Made by a program: the position numbers and the translations under genes. From Betaproteobacteria bacterium (GTDB lineage Bacteria; Pseudomonadota; Gammaproteobacteria; Burkholderiales; SG8-39), in assembly GCA_004297625.1 (NCBI GenBank), contig SCTY01000064.1, positions 62,001 through 126,000 on the forward strand: a stretch of DNA of 64,000 nucleotides, read 5' to 3'. Within the stretch, counting starts at the first letter, position 1. The number at the start of each line of letters is the position of its first letter. This document shows positions 1 through 9,720 of this stretch, in pieces. Under the pieces are notes generated by a model. That model worked only from the letters and a program-made list of their open reading frames with translations. It did no database searches and was not told where the DNA came from.

Positions 1-964
1 GCAGCTCTCCGACGTACGCCGCGACGCCCTGCTCGACGGTCTTGAATTCCCCGGGGTAGCCCGCGGAGCGCAGCCGCGAAAGGTCTGCCTCGGTAAAGCT
101 CTGATACTTCTCTCGCAGCCCAGCCGGAAACGGGATGTACTCGATGAGCCCCCGCGCCGCGAGCTCCTTGGGCGAGAAGCTCGTGCCCTGGACCGTGTTG
201 ATCACCGCCGCGGCGAGCTCGTTGAACGTCTGCGCGCGGCCCGTGCCGCAATTGTAGATCCCCGAAATGTGCCGCCGCTCGAGGAACCAGAGGTTCACGT
301 CGACCACGTCGTCGACGTGGACGAAGTCGCGCCGCTGCTCGCCGTCGCCGTAGCCGCCCGAGCCGACAAAAAGCTTGACCTTGCCCTGCGACACGAGCTG
401 GTTGTACGCGTGGAAGGCGACGGAAGCCATGCGGCCTTTGTGCGCCTCGTTCGGACCGTAGACGTTGAAATAGCGGAAGCCCGCGATCTGCGCGCTCTTT
501 CCCGGCAGCGTACGGCGCACCACCTGGTCGAACAGGAACTTGGAATAGCCGTAGACGTTGAGCGGCCGCTCGCAGCCGCGCTCCTCGCGGAACTCCGGGC
601 CCGCGCCGTACACCGACGCCGACGAAGCGTAGAGCAGCGGCACTTCCTCGTCCTGGCACCAGTCGAGCAGCAGCTTCGAATAGCGGTAGTTGTTCTCCAT
701 CATGTAGCGTCCGTCGGATTCCATGGTGTCGGAGCAGGCGCCCTCATGCAGCACCGCCTCGACGGCGCCGTCGAAGCTGTCCAGGCGCGAGATGAAATCC
801 GCCTGGTCGAGGTAGTCGGCGATCTCGAGGCGCGCGAGGTTGCGTACCTTGTCGGACTGCTGGAGGTTGTCGACCGCGATGATGTCGCGCACCCCGGCGA
901 AGTTCAGCCCCTCCACGATCTTGGAGCCGATGAAGCCCGCGGCTCCGGTCACTACGTAGTACAT
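1..964 (-). CDS. hldD: ADP-L-glycero-D-manno-heptose 6-epimerase (3' end cut by window)
   Basis: This enzyme epimerises ADP-D-glycero-D-manno-heptose to the L,D form used for the lipopolysaccharide inner core, in the cytoplasm. The protein starts MYYVVTGAAGFIGS, a Rossmann GxxGxxG NAD(P) motif, and has the extended-SDR catalytic YGYSK at about residue 180, plus the RDFVHVDD segment. 321 codons are visible and the reading frame is open at base 1, so only about the last ten residues are missing. The ATG at 964 lies three bases after the stop of the heptose kinase gene, so the two are co-transcribed. The order kinase then epimerase fits heptose synthesis. Confidence 0.95.
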   Translation of the reverse strand, partial: MYYVVTGAAGFIGSKIVEGLNFAGVRDIIAVDNLQQSDKVRNLARLEIADYLDQADFISRLDSFDGAVEAVLHEGACSDTMESDGRYMMENNYRYSKLLLDWCQDEEVPLLYASSASVYGAGPEFREERGCERPLNVYGYSKFLFDQVVRRTLPGKSAQIAGFRYFNVYGPNEAHKGRMASVAFHAYNQLVSQGKVKLFVGSGGYGDGEQRRDFVHVDDVVDVNLWFLERRHISGIYNCGTGRAQTFNELAAAVINTVQGTSFSPKELAARGLIEYIPFPAGLREKYQSFTEADLSRLRSAGYPGEFKTVEQGVAAYVGEL

Positions 965-967
965 GAA

Positions 968-1867
968 TCAGTCTTTCCCAAAGAGTTCCCGGCGAGTCGC
1001 CGCCGCGGTGCCCAGCTTGCCGATCACGATGCCGGCCGCGCGGTTGGCGATGCGCACCGCCGACTCCAGCCCCGCGCCGGCCGCCAGCATGACCGCAAGC
1101 GCGGCGATCACCGTGTCGCCGGCGCCCGTGACGTCGAACACCTCGCGCGCCTGCGCCTGGATGCTAATGGATTTCGTTTTGGTAAATAAGGTCATGCCCT
1201 CCTCGCCGCGCGTGAGGAGCAGCGCCTCCAAGCCGAGCTTCGCGCGCAGCGCCTGGGCGCGCTGCTTGAGATCGCGCTCGTCCTTCCACCGCCCGACCAC
1301 CTCCCGCAACTCGGCCTTGTTGGGCGTGATAATGCTCGCGCCCTTGTAGCGCGAGTAGTCGTCCCCCTTGGGATCGACCAACACGCGCTTGCGGGAGCGG
1401 CGCGCCGCGCGAATCATCTCGGCGATGTGGGTCAGCCCGCCCTTGCCGTAATCGGAGAGGATCACCACATCGCACTCGGGCAGCGCGCGCTTGAATTCCG
1501 CGAGCTTCGCGCCGAGCACCTCGCTCGACGGCGGCTTTTCGAAATCGATGCGCAAGAGCTGCTGCTTGCGGCCGATCACGCGCAGCTTCTGGGTCGTTTG
1601 GAGCTTTTGGTCACTATGAAGGCTCGCGTCCACCCCTTCCCGTTTGAGCAACTGCGCGAGCTTGCGGCCGGGCTCGTCCCTGCCGATCACCGAAAGCAGC
1701 CGCGTGCGCGCGCCGAGCTCCTTGCAGTTCCAGGCGACGTTCGCGGCGCCGCCGAGCCGCTGATCTTCTTTCTCCACGAGAACCACGGGAACGGGCGCTT
1801 CGGGCGAGATGCGCGACACCTCGCCGAACCAGTAGCGGTCGAGCATCACGTCGCCGACCACCAGCAC
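968..1867 (-). CDS. rfaE1: D-glycero-beta-D-manno-heptose-7-phosphate kinase
   Basis: PfkB-family sugar kinase that phosphorylates heptose 7-phosphate at O-1 on the way to ADP-heptose. Visible motifs are GDVMLDRYW, RISPEAPVPV, GGAANVAWN and the PfkB signature DVTGAGDT near the C-terminus. It lacks the C-terminal adenylyltransferase domain of bifunctional HldE, so that activity must be encoded elsewhere. The start is uncertain. The frame has no ATG near the expected N-terminus; GTG at 1867 (after AAGGG, 4-base spacing) gives 299 residues, and an ATA at 1888 overlapping the ugd stop would give 306. A longer in-frame version would overlap ugd by over 140 bases and is unlikely. Downstream hldD follows immediately. 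Confidence 0.88.
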   Translation of the reverse strand: MLVVGDVMLDRYWFGEVSRISPEAPVPVVLVEKEDQRLGGAANVAWNCKELGARTRLLSVIGRDEPGRKLAQLLKREGVDASLHSDQKLQTTQKLRVIGRKQQLLRIDFEKPPSSEVLGAKLAEFKRALPECDVVILSDYGKGGLTHIAEMIRAARRSRKRVLVDPKGDDYSRYKGASIITPNKAELREVVGRWKDERDLKQRAQALRAKLGLEALLLTRGEEGMTLFTKTKSISIQAQAREVFDVTGAGDTVIAALAVMLAAGAGLESAVRIANRAAGIVIGKLGTAAATRRELFGKD

Positions 1868-1884
1868 CCGGCCCTTGGAGGTGT

Positions 1885-3206
<1,322 letters not shown>

Positions 3207-3210
<4 letters not shown>

Positions 3211-4370
3211 GGCGTCAGGTCAAATTCCTCGGTGCGCCGCGGCGGATACGTTTCCCAGCCGCCGCAGGCCGGGCAGCGCCAGTGGAACTGGCGCGCCTTG
3301 AAGCCGCAGGTCTCGCATCGATAGCGCGCCAGGCGCCGCGTGTGGCCGTGAACCAGGTTGCGCACGAGCTCCAGATCCCGGCGCTTGTCCGGGGAGCTCG
3401 CCGCGACGATCTGCGCCTCGAGCAGCCGGTCGAGGCCGAGCAGCGTCGGGTTGCGGCGCAGCTCGTCGCGCACCAGCGTGTAGGCCTGCTCGTGCCCCTT
3501 CACTTCGAGCGTCTGCTGGAACACGGTGTCGAGCAGGTCCAGAGACGGATAGCGCTCGAGGTAGCCGGCGAGGAGCCGCAGCCCATCCTCGTCTCGTCCG
3601 AGTTCCCGATAGGCTTCGAGCAGCCGCTGGGCCACGAGCGCGAGATAGGACGGGTTCTGCGACTCGATGCGCTTCCAGTGCTCGATGGCCTTTTCCAGGT
3701 TGTTCCCGTTGCGCTCGAGATCTCCGAGCTGCAGGCTCGCGCGCACGCATTTGCGGTTCTCGTCGAGCGCTTTCTCGAGGTAGCGGCGCGCCGCGTCGGG
3801 GCGCGACTGCGCCGCTTCCGAGGCGGCGAGCTCGCAGTAGTACTGCGCGAGGTCGCGCGGGTCGGACTCGACCTGCCGGCTCATCTCGATGGCGCGCGGC
3901 CAGTCCTTTTCCTGCTCGTAGATCTCGAGCAGATGGCGCCGCGCGGCCGACGCCTGCGGGCTTTTTTCGAGCTTCCTGAACACTTCCTCCGCCCGGTCGA
4001 GGATGCCCGCCTTGAGATAGTCCTGGCCGAGCTCGGCAGCCGCGATCACCTTCTGATCGGCGCCGAGATCCTGGCGCTCGAGCAGGTTCTGGTGCATGCG
4101 GATCGCGCGGTCATACTCGCCGCGGCGGCGAAACAGGCTCCCGAGCGCGAAGTGCAGCTCGATGGTCTCCGGATCGACCTTGACCACCTCGATGAAGGCC
4201 TCGATCGCCTTGTCGGGCTGCTCGTTCAGCAGGAAATTCAGACCCTTGAAGTACGAGCGCGGCAGCGCGCGCGACTCCGAGACGATCTGCTTGATGTCGA
4301 TGCGCGCCGCCACCCAGCCCAGGCCGAAGAACAGCGGAAAGCCCAGCAGCCACCAGTATTCGAACTCCAT
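3207..4370 (-). CDS. lapB: LapB, lipopolysaccharide assembly TPR protein
   Basis: LapB (YciM) is an inner-membrane-anchored cytoplasmic protein that works with FtsH to set LpxC levels and so the rate of lipopolysaccharide synthesis. The protein begins with one membrane segment (residues about 5-22, WWLLGFPLFFGLGWVAA), continues with a string of tetratricopeptide repeats from about residue 45 to 330, and ends in a rubredoxin-like zinc knuckle, CETCGF then CPACGGW. Length (387) matches the family. Start overlaps the lapA stop by one base (TGATG) and stop overlaps ugd by four. Confidence 0.95.
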
Positions 4371-4642
4371 CAGAGCGGCGGCACCGGCGGGGGCGCCGGT
4401 TCAACGTTGGCAGCGCGGCGCAGGCGCGAAATCTCCCTTCGCTGGCGGAAGAGCGTGGTGAGCAGCGCCAGCACGCCGAACAGCGCGCCCGCGGCGAAAA
4501 ATCCGAACAGGATCAGGATCAGCGGCGCCTGAAGCGAGAGGTCGAACAAGAACCGCAGGGTGATCGGCTCGATATTCTTGGCGCCGAACGCGATGAGCAG
4601 CACGAAGACGACAAGGCGGATCGTCCAAGTGACGACACGCAT
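4370..4642 (-). CDS. lapA: LapA, lipopolysaccharide assembly membrane protein (DUF1049)
   Basis: Small inner-membrane partner of LapB. The 90 residues contain two hydrophobic helices (about 5-20 and 40-65) followed by a basic coiled tail QRREISRLRRA and a proline-rich end. FGAKNIEPITLRFLF matches the conserved DUF1049 segment that lies between the helices. It is translationally coupled to lapB (overlapping TGATG). The fixed neighbourhood ihfB-lapA-lapB supports the call more than the short sequence alone. Confidence 0.9.
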   Translation of the reverse strand: MRVVTWTIRLVVFVLLIAFGAKNIEPITLRFLFDLSLQAPLILILFGFFAAGALFGVLALLTTLFRQRREISRLRRAANVEPAPPPVPPL

Positions 4643-4665
4643 GACCCGCCTGCTTTCCTATGGCC

Positions 4666-4998
<333 letters not shown>

Positions 4999-5048
4999 CG
5001 CTATCCTTCCCCCCTCCATGGCACGCCCCTTTCCCGTGCTCGCCGGCC

Positions 5049-6785
5049 TTACTGCGGCTCGGGCTTGTTGCCCTTGTCCAGCTTAGCGCGCAGCAGCGCT
5101 CCCAGGTTGGTGGCGCCGGCGCTCGCGGCCGCGTTCTCGGTGCGCAGCTGCTTCATGGCTTCGGTCTCCTCGGAAAGGTCCTTGGCCTTGACGGACAAGT
5201 TGATCGAGCGGTTCTTGCGGTCGACGTTGATGATCATCGCCTGCACCGTGTCGCCTTCCTTCAGGTGCTTGGTCAGGTCGTCCACGCGGTCGCGCGAGAA
5301 CTCGGAGGCGCGCAGATAACCTTCGACGCCGCCGATGTCCACCACGGCGCCCTTGGCGTCGAGCGACTTCACCGTGCCGCTCACCACGCTGTTCTTCTCG
5401 TGGCTCGCGATGAAGTTGGTGAACGGGTCGCCCTCGAGCTGCTTGACGCCGAGCGAGATGCGCTCGCGCTCGACGTCGATCGAGAGCACCACCGCCTCGA
5501 CTTCCTCGCCCTTCTTGAAGTTCTTGACCGCCTCTTCGCCGGGCGCGGACCAGGAGAGATCCGAGAGGTGCACCAGGCCGTCGATGCCGCCGGGCAGCCC
5601 GACGAACACGCCGAAGTCGGTGATCGACTTGATCTGGCCCTTGACCTTGTCGCCCTTCTTGTACTCGCGGTTGAAGTCTTCCCAGGGGTTGGGCATGCAT
5701 TGCTTCATGCCGAGCGAGATGCGGCGGCGCTCTTCGTCGATCTCGAGGATCATGACCTCGACCTCGTCGCCGACCTGCACCACCTTGGACGGATGCACGT
5801 TCTTGTTCGTCCAGTCCATCTCGGACACGTGCACCAGGCCCTCGATGCCCGACTCGACTTCCACGAACGCGCCGTAGTCGGTGAGATTGGTCACTTTGCC
5901 GAAGAGACGCGTGCCCGGCGGATAGCGGCGCGCGATCCCGACCCAAGGATCCTCGCCCAGCTGCTTCAGGCCGAGCGACACGCGGTTCTTCTCGGAGTCG
6001 AACTTGAGCACCTTCGCGGTCACCTCGTCGCCGACGTTCAGCACCTCGGACGGGTGCTTCACGCGCCGCCAGGCGAGGTCGGTGATGTGCAGCAGGCCGT
6101 CGATGCCGCCCAGGTCCACGAACGCGCCGTAGTCGGTGATGTTCTTGACGATGCCCTTCACCGTGGCGCCTTCCTGCAGCGAGGCGAGCAGGTGCTCGCG
6201 CTCGGCGCCGGCAGTCTCCTCGAGCACCGCGCGGCGCGACACGACCACGTTGTTGCGCTTGCGGTCGAGCTTGATGACCTTGAACTGCATCTGCTTGCCT
6301 TCGTACGGCGTGGTGTCCTTCACCGGCCGCAGGTCGACGAGCGAGCCGGGGAGGAAGGCGCGGATGCCCTTCGTCATGACGGTGAGGCCGCCCTTCACCT
6401 TGCCGGTGATGACGCCGTCGATCTTCTCGCCGCTCTCGAGCGCTTTTTCGAGCTCGAGCCACGCGGCCATGCGCTTCGCCTTGTCGCGCGACAGGCGCGT
6501 CGCGCCGAAGCCGTCTTCGAGAGCCTCGATGGACACGCTCACGAAGTCGCCGGGCTTGACTTCGACCTGCCCGGCGTCGTTGCGGAATTCGTCTACGGCA
6601 ATGATGCTTTCGGACTTCAGCCCCGCGTTCACCACCACGAAGTTCTCATCGACGCTGACCACCTCGGCGGTAATGACCTCGCCGATGCGCATCTCCTTGC
6701 GGTTGAGACTTTCCTCAAACAGCGCGGCAAACGATTCGCCGGCAGCGGTGGACGACTTGGACGGAGCGGGGGAAATACTGGCCAT
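5049..6785 (-). CDS. rpsA: 30S ribosomal protein S1
   Basis: S1 binds mRNA on the 30S subunit and helps initiation on structured leaders. The 578-residue protein carries six S1/OB repeats at about 35-105, 120-190, 205-275, 290-365, 380-450 and 465-540. The later ones show the recurring pattern G-x-V-x-x-(I/L)-x-D-(Y/F)-G-(A/V)-F-V and the HxSD/E(L/M) end (GLVHVSEMDW, GLVHLSDLSW). Length and repeat number are those of proteobacterial S1. It lies between cmk and ihfB as in most proteobacteria. Confidence 0.97.
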   Translation of the reverse strand: MASISPAPSKSSTAAGESFAALFEESLNRKEMRIGEVITAEVVSVDENFVVVNAGLKSESIIAVDEFRNDAGQVEVKPGDFVSVSIEALEDGFGATRLSRDKAKRMAAWLELEKALESGEKIDGVITGKVKGGLTVMTKGIRAFLPGSLVDLRPVKDTTPYEGKQMQFKVIKLDRKRNNVVVSRRAVLEETAGAEREHLLASLQEGATVKGIVKNITDYGAFVDLGGIDGLLHITDLAWRRVKHPSEVLNVGDEVTAKVLKFDSEKNRVSLGLKQLGEDPWVGIARRYPPGTRLFGKVTNLTDYGAFVEVESGIEGLVHVSEMDWTNKNVHPSKVVQVGDEVEVMILEIDEERRRISLGMKQCMPNPWEDFNREYKKGDKVKGQIKSITDFGVFVGLPGGIDGLVHLSDLSWSAPGEEAVKNFKKGEEVEAVVLSIDVERERISLGVKQLEGDPFTNFIASHEKNSVVSGTVKSLDAKGAVVDIGGVEGYLRASEFSRDRVDDLTKHLKEGDTVQAMIINVDRKNRSINLSVKAKDLSEETEAMKQLRTENAAASAGATNLGALLRAKLDKGNKPEPQ

Positions 6786-6809
6786 GTAAGAAAAAAACCT
6801 TTCAAACCG

Positions 6810-6823
6810 GAAGCTTGCGCTTC
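6810..6823 (-). promoter_or_regulatory. rpsA: Possible rpsA leader hairpin with GNRA-type loop
   Basis: On the transcribed strand the 5' untranslated region of rpsA contains GAAGC-GCAA-GCTTC, a five-base-pair stem closed by a GCAA tetraloop, 25 bases before the ATG. S1 represses its own mRNA through leader hairpins in gammaproteobacteria. Whether this short stem does that here is inference; chance occurrence in GC-rich DNA is possible. Confidence 0.3.
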
Positions 6824-6852
6824 ACGGGTCACGTTGAAGAAACCGGGCGGAA

Positions 6853-7518
6853 TCAGCTCCGCCCACCCAAATGCCTTTCCCGGCACCAGCCTACGATGCG
6901 CTCGACCACCTCGTCGATCGAAAGCGCCGAAGAATCGAGCACTTGCGAATCCGGCGCCGGAGCGAGCGGTGCGACCGCGCGACTCGCGTCGCGCGCATCC
7001 CGTTCCGCAAGATCTCGGGAAAGGGCGCGCAGATTAGCACTGATTCCTTTTTCTTTCAACTGCTTATAGCGGCGTTCGGCCCTCACTTCGGGGTTCGCTG
7101 TCAAGAAGATTTTGAGCGAGGCGTCCGGAAACACCACGGTCGCCATGTCGCGTCCGTCCGCGACCAGGCCGGGCGGCTGGCGAAAGGCGCGTTGACGCTT
7201 GAGGAGCGCCGTGCGCACGGCCGGCATTCGCGCCACCTTGGAAGCCCGATTGCCGCACGCCTCGCTGCGGATGTCTTCGCTAACATCCTGTTTTTCAAGG
7301 AAGACCCTGCCGCCTCGAAAACTCGCGTCCATTGACGCCGCGAGCCCCGCAAGGCGCGCCTCGTCGAGCGTGTCGTGCCGCAGCGAAAGAAGCGCGACCA
7401 GCCGGTACAGCGCACCGCTCTCGAGATAATGGAAGCCGAGACTTTCGGCGACGCGGCTTGCAATCGTGCCCTTGCCCGAAGCCGAAGGCCCGTCGATCGC
7501 GATCACCGGCACCGTCAT
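6853..7518 (-). CDS. cmk: Cytidylate kinase
   Basis: This enzyme phosphorylates CMP and dCMP with ATP, recycling pyrimidine nucleotides. The P-loop is IDGPSASGKGT at residues 7-17, followed by the family pattern YLESGALYR and the D-G-R-D-M (VADGRDMATVVFP) loop. 221 residues is the standard long Cmk type. The gene lies between aroA and rpsA, its usual place, separated from aroA by a 23-bp inverted repeat element and from rpsA by 67 bases. Confidence 0.96.
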   Translation of the reverse strand: MTVPVIAIDGPSASGKGTIASRVAESLGFHYLESGALYRLVALLSLRHDTLDEARLAGLAASMDASFRGGRVFLEKQDVSEDIRSEACGNRASKVARMPAVRTALLKRQRAFRQPPGLVADGRDMATVVFPDASLKIFLTANPEVRAERRYKQLKEKGISANLRALSRDLAERDARDASRAVAPLAPAPDSQVLDSSALSIDEVVERIVGWCRERHLGGRS

Positions 7519-7535
7519 AGATCGAATCCACCCCC

Positions 7536-7603
7536 AATCAGGGACAGACCACGATTTCGCTGGACGCAGTCGTCCTCAAGGAAATCGTGGTCTGTCCCTG
7601 ATT
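7536..7603. repeat. REP/MITE-like perfect inverted repeat between aroA and cmk
   Basis: Two perfect 23-base arms (7536-7558, starting AATCAGGGACAG, and 7581-7603) flank a 22-base spacer. The spacer itself holds a second hairpin, GGACG-CAGT-CGTCC (7562-7575). The whole fills the 91-base gap between aroA and cmk and would form a strong stem in the transcript. Arms of the GGGACAGACCAC type resemble repetitive intergenic palindromes mobilised by REP-associated transposases; that family assignment is from memory. No second copy was seen in this window. Confidence 0.85.
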
Positions 7604-7609
7604 CTCGCT

Positions 7610-8872
7610 TCACCCCGTAATGCTCCGGAAGCGTTCGAAGTAATCGGGGAACGTCTTCGCCACGCAGGCCGGATCGTTGATGATCACCGGCACGCCCGCG
7701 AGCGCGACGAGCGAGAAGCTCATCGCCATGCGATGGTCGTCGTACGTATCGATGGACACGCCAGGGCGAATTTCGCCAGGAGTAATGGTCAGAGAATCGC
7801 GGCCCTGCTCGACCGTTGCCCCCACTTTCCTCAATTCGGTCGCCATCGCGGCGAGGCGGTCGGTCTCCTTCACGCGCCAGCTCGCGATGTTGCGCAGCCT
7901 GCTCGGCCCGTCGGCGAAGAGCGCCATCACCGCCGCGGTCATCGCCGCGTCGGGGATGTGATTCAGGTCCATGTCGATGGGCCTCAGTTTCGCTTCTGCG
8001 CTTTTCACTTCTATTGCGTCGTCGAAAAGCGATACCTGCGCGCCCATGCGCTCGAGGACTTCGGTGAAGCGCACGTCGCCCTGGATGCTGCCGCGGCCTA
8101 CGCCTTCCACGCGCACCGGCCCGCCGCCGATCGCGCCGGCGGCGAGAAAGTACGAGGCGGAGGATGCGTCGCCCTCGACGAAGATTTTTCCAGGGGAACG
8201 ATAAGAACCGGCCGGAACGCTGAAAGCGCCCCACTGCTCGCGGGCGACTTCCAAACCAAAGCGCCGCATCACGTTGAGCGTGATTTCCACGTACGGCCTG
8301 GAGATGAGCTCGCCCTGCACTTCGATGCGAGAGGGCTTCCCGGCGAGCGGCACCGCCATCAGCAGCGCGGTGAGGAACTGGGACGAAACATCGCCGCGCA
8401 CGCTTACGCGGTCGGCTTTGATGCTTCCCGGATGAACGGCAAGCGGCGGGAAACCGTCACGCCCCGCGTAGTCGATGCGCGCGCCGATCGCGCGCAGCGC
8501 ATCCACGAGATCGCCGATCGGCCGCTCGTGCATGCGCGGCACCCCTGCGAGCCGGTAATCCCCGCCGCAGAACGCAAGCGCCGCGGTGAGCGGCCGGAAC
8601 GCCGTACCCGCGTTGCCGAGGAACAGCTCGGCTTTCTTGACCGGGAACGGCCCTCCTACGCCTTTGACGAAAGAACCTTCAAATTGAACCCCGAGTTTTG
8701 CCAGCGCCTCGCGCATTACGCGCGTGTCGTCGGCGTCGAGCAGGCCGCTCACTTCGGTTTCGCCGCGCGCGAGCGCGGCGAGCAGGAGCACGCGGTTCGA
8801 GATGCTTTTGGACCCCGGCAGCCGCACCGTGCCGGCGGCGCGCCGCGCCGGCTTCAGCTCGAGGGAATCCAT
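7610..8872 (-). CDS. aroA: 3-phosphoshikimate 1-carboxyvinyltransferase (EPSP synthase)
   Basis: This enzyme joins shikimate 3-phosphate and phosphoenolpyruvate in the sixth shikimate step. Motifs are LPGSKSISNR at about residue 18, LFLGNAGTAFRPL near 85, and the signature RVKETDRLAAMATELR at about 340. The NAGTA...RP arrangement is that of class I enzymes; phenylalanine stands where E. coli has methionine. 420 residues is normal. The start overlaps tyrA by 19 bases, so the two are translationally linked. Confidence 0.96.
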   Translation of the reverse strand: MDSLELKPARRAAGTVRLPGSKSISNRVLLLAALARGETEVSGLLDADDTRVMREALAKLGVQFEGSFVKGVGGPFPVKKAELFLGNAGTAFRPLTAALAFCGGDYRLAGVPRMHERPIGDLVDALRAIGARIDYAGRDGFPPLAVHPGSIKADRVSVRGDVSSQFLTALLMAVPLAGKPSRIEVQGELISRPYVEITLNVMRRFGLEVAREQWGAFSVPAGSYRSPGKIFVEGDASSASYFLAAGAIGGGPVRVEGVGRGSIQGDVRFTEVLERMGAQVSLFDDAIEVKSAEAKLRPIDMDLNHIPDAAMTAAVMALFADGPSRLRNIASWRVKETDRLAAMATELRKVGATVEQGRDSLTITPGEIRPGVSIDTYDDHRMAMSFSLVALAGVPVIINDPACVAKTFPDYFERFRSITG

Positions 8873-9720
8873 TTGTCGCGCGCGGCGCGCGCTTCGGCGA
8901 ACAGCTTCTCCAGGCCGGCCGCATCGCCCGCCTCGAGAAGCTTGCGAATCGAGCCGAGCTCACGCTCGTAGGCTTTCAATTCCTGCAGGAGGTGATCGCG
9001 GTTCGCGACGCAGATGTCGCGCCACATCTCGGGGTGGCTGGACGCAATGCGCGTGAAGTCGCGGAATCCGCTTGCGGCGAAGGCAAAAAGCTCGGCCGAG
9101 TTCTCGCGCGCGGCGATCTCGTGCACCAGCGCGTAGGCGAGGAGATGCGGGAGATGGCTCACCGCGGCGAGCAGCGCGTCGTGCGCTTCGGCCGCCATGC
9201 GGCTGATGCGCGCGCCGCAGGCCGACCAGGCGGCCTCGACCTTGCGCACCGACGAATCGGTGTTCTCGGCGAGCGGCGTGAGAATCACGCGCTTGCCGCG
9301 GAAAAGCTCCGCGCTTGCCGCCGAAGCGCCGCTCTTCTCGGCGCCGGCGATCGGGTGCGCCGGAACGAACTGCGCGATTTTGCGGCCGAGGCCGCTTTTC
9401 GCCGCGGCGATGACGTCGCGCTTGGTGCTGCCGCCATCCGTGACGACCGTCTTTGGATTCAATACAGAACTAATATCCTTGAAGATCTTTGGAAACTGCG
9501 CCACCGGCGCGGCAACGAGCACGAGATCCGCGCCGTGCGCGGCGGCCACCGCATCGGCCGCGATCGAGTCGATGATGCCGCGCTCCAGCGCCAACTTCAC
9601 GTTCGCCGGGTTGCGCCCGGTGCCCACCACGTGAGCGCAGGCGCCCGCGGCTTTGAGCGCGAGCGCGAAAGAGCCGCCGATCAGGCCGACGCCGATGACC
9701 GCGACGCGCTCGAAAAGCAT
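8854..9720 (-). CDS. tyrA: Prephenate dehydrogenase
   Basis: Monofunctional prephenate dehydrogenase, converting prephenate to 4-hydroxyphenylpyruvate for tyrosine. The N-terminal Rossmann motif is VAVIGVGLIGGSFALALK, and FVPAHPIAGAEKSG carries the conserved substrate-binding histidine region. At 288 residues it has no chorismate mutase or ACT domain. It sits between hisC and aroA and its ATG directly abuts the hisC stop codon. Arogenate specificity cannot be excluded from sequence alone. Confidence 0.93.
   Translation of the reverse strand: MLFERVAVIGVGLIGGSFALALKAAGACAHVVGTGRNPANVKLALERGIIDSIAADAVAAAHGADLVLVAAPVAQFPKIFKDISSVLNPKTVVTDGGSTKRDVIAAAKSGLGRKIAQFVPAHPIAGAEKSGASAASAELFRGKRVILTPLAENTDSSVRKVEAAWSACGARISRMAAEAHDALLAAVSHLPHLLAYALVHEIAARENSAELFAFAASGFRDFTRIASSHPEMWRDICVANRDHLLQELKAYERELGSIRKLLEAGDAAGLEKLFAEARAARDKWIPSS

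Noticed and set aside
5265..7037. Long plus-strand open frame opposite rpsA and cmk.
   Set aside because: Antisense shadow of the six S1 repeats; composition is His/Asp/Val repetitive and no ribosome site or family match is visible.
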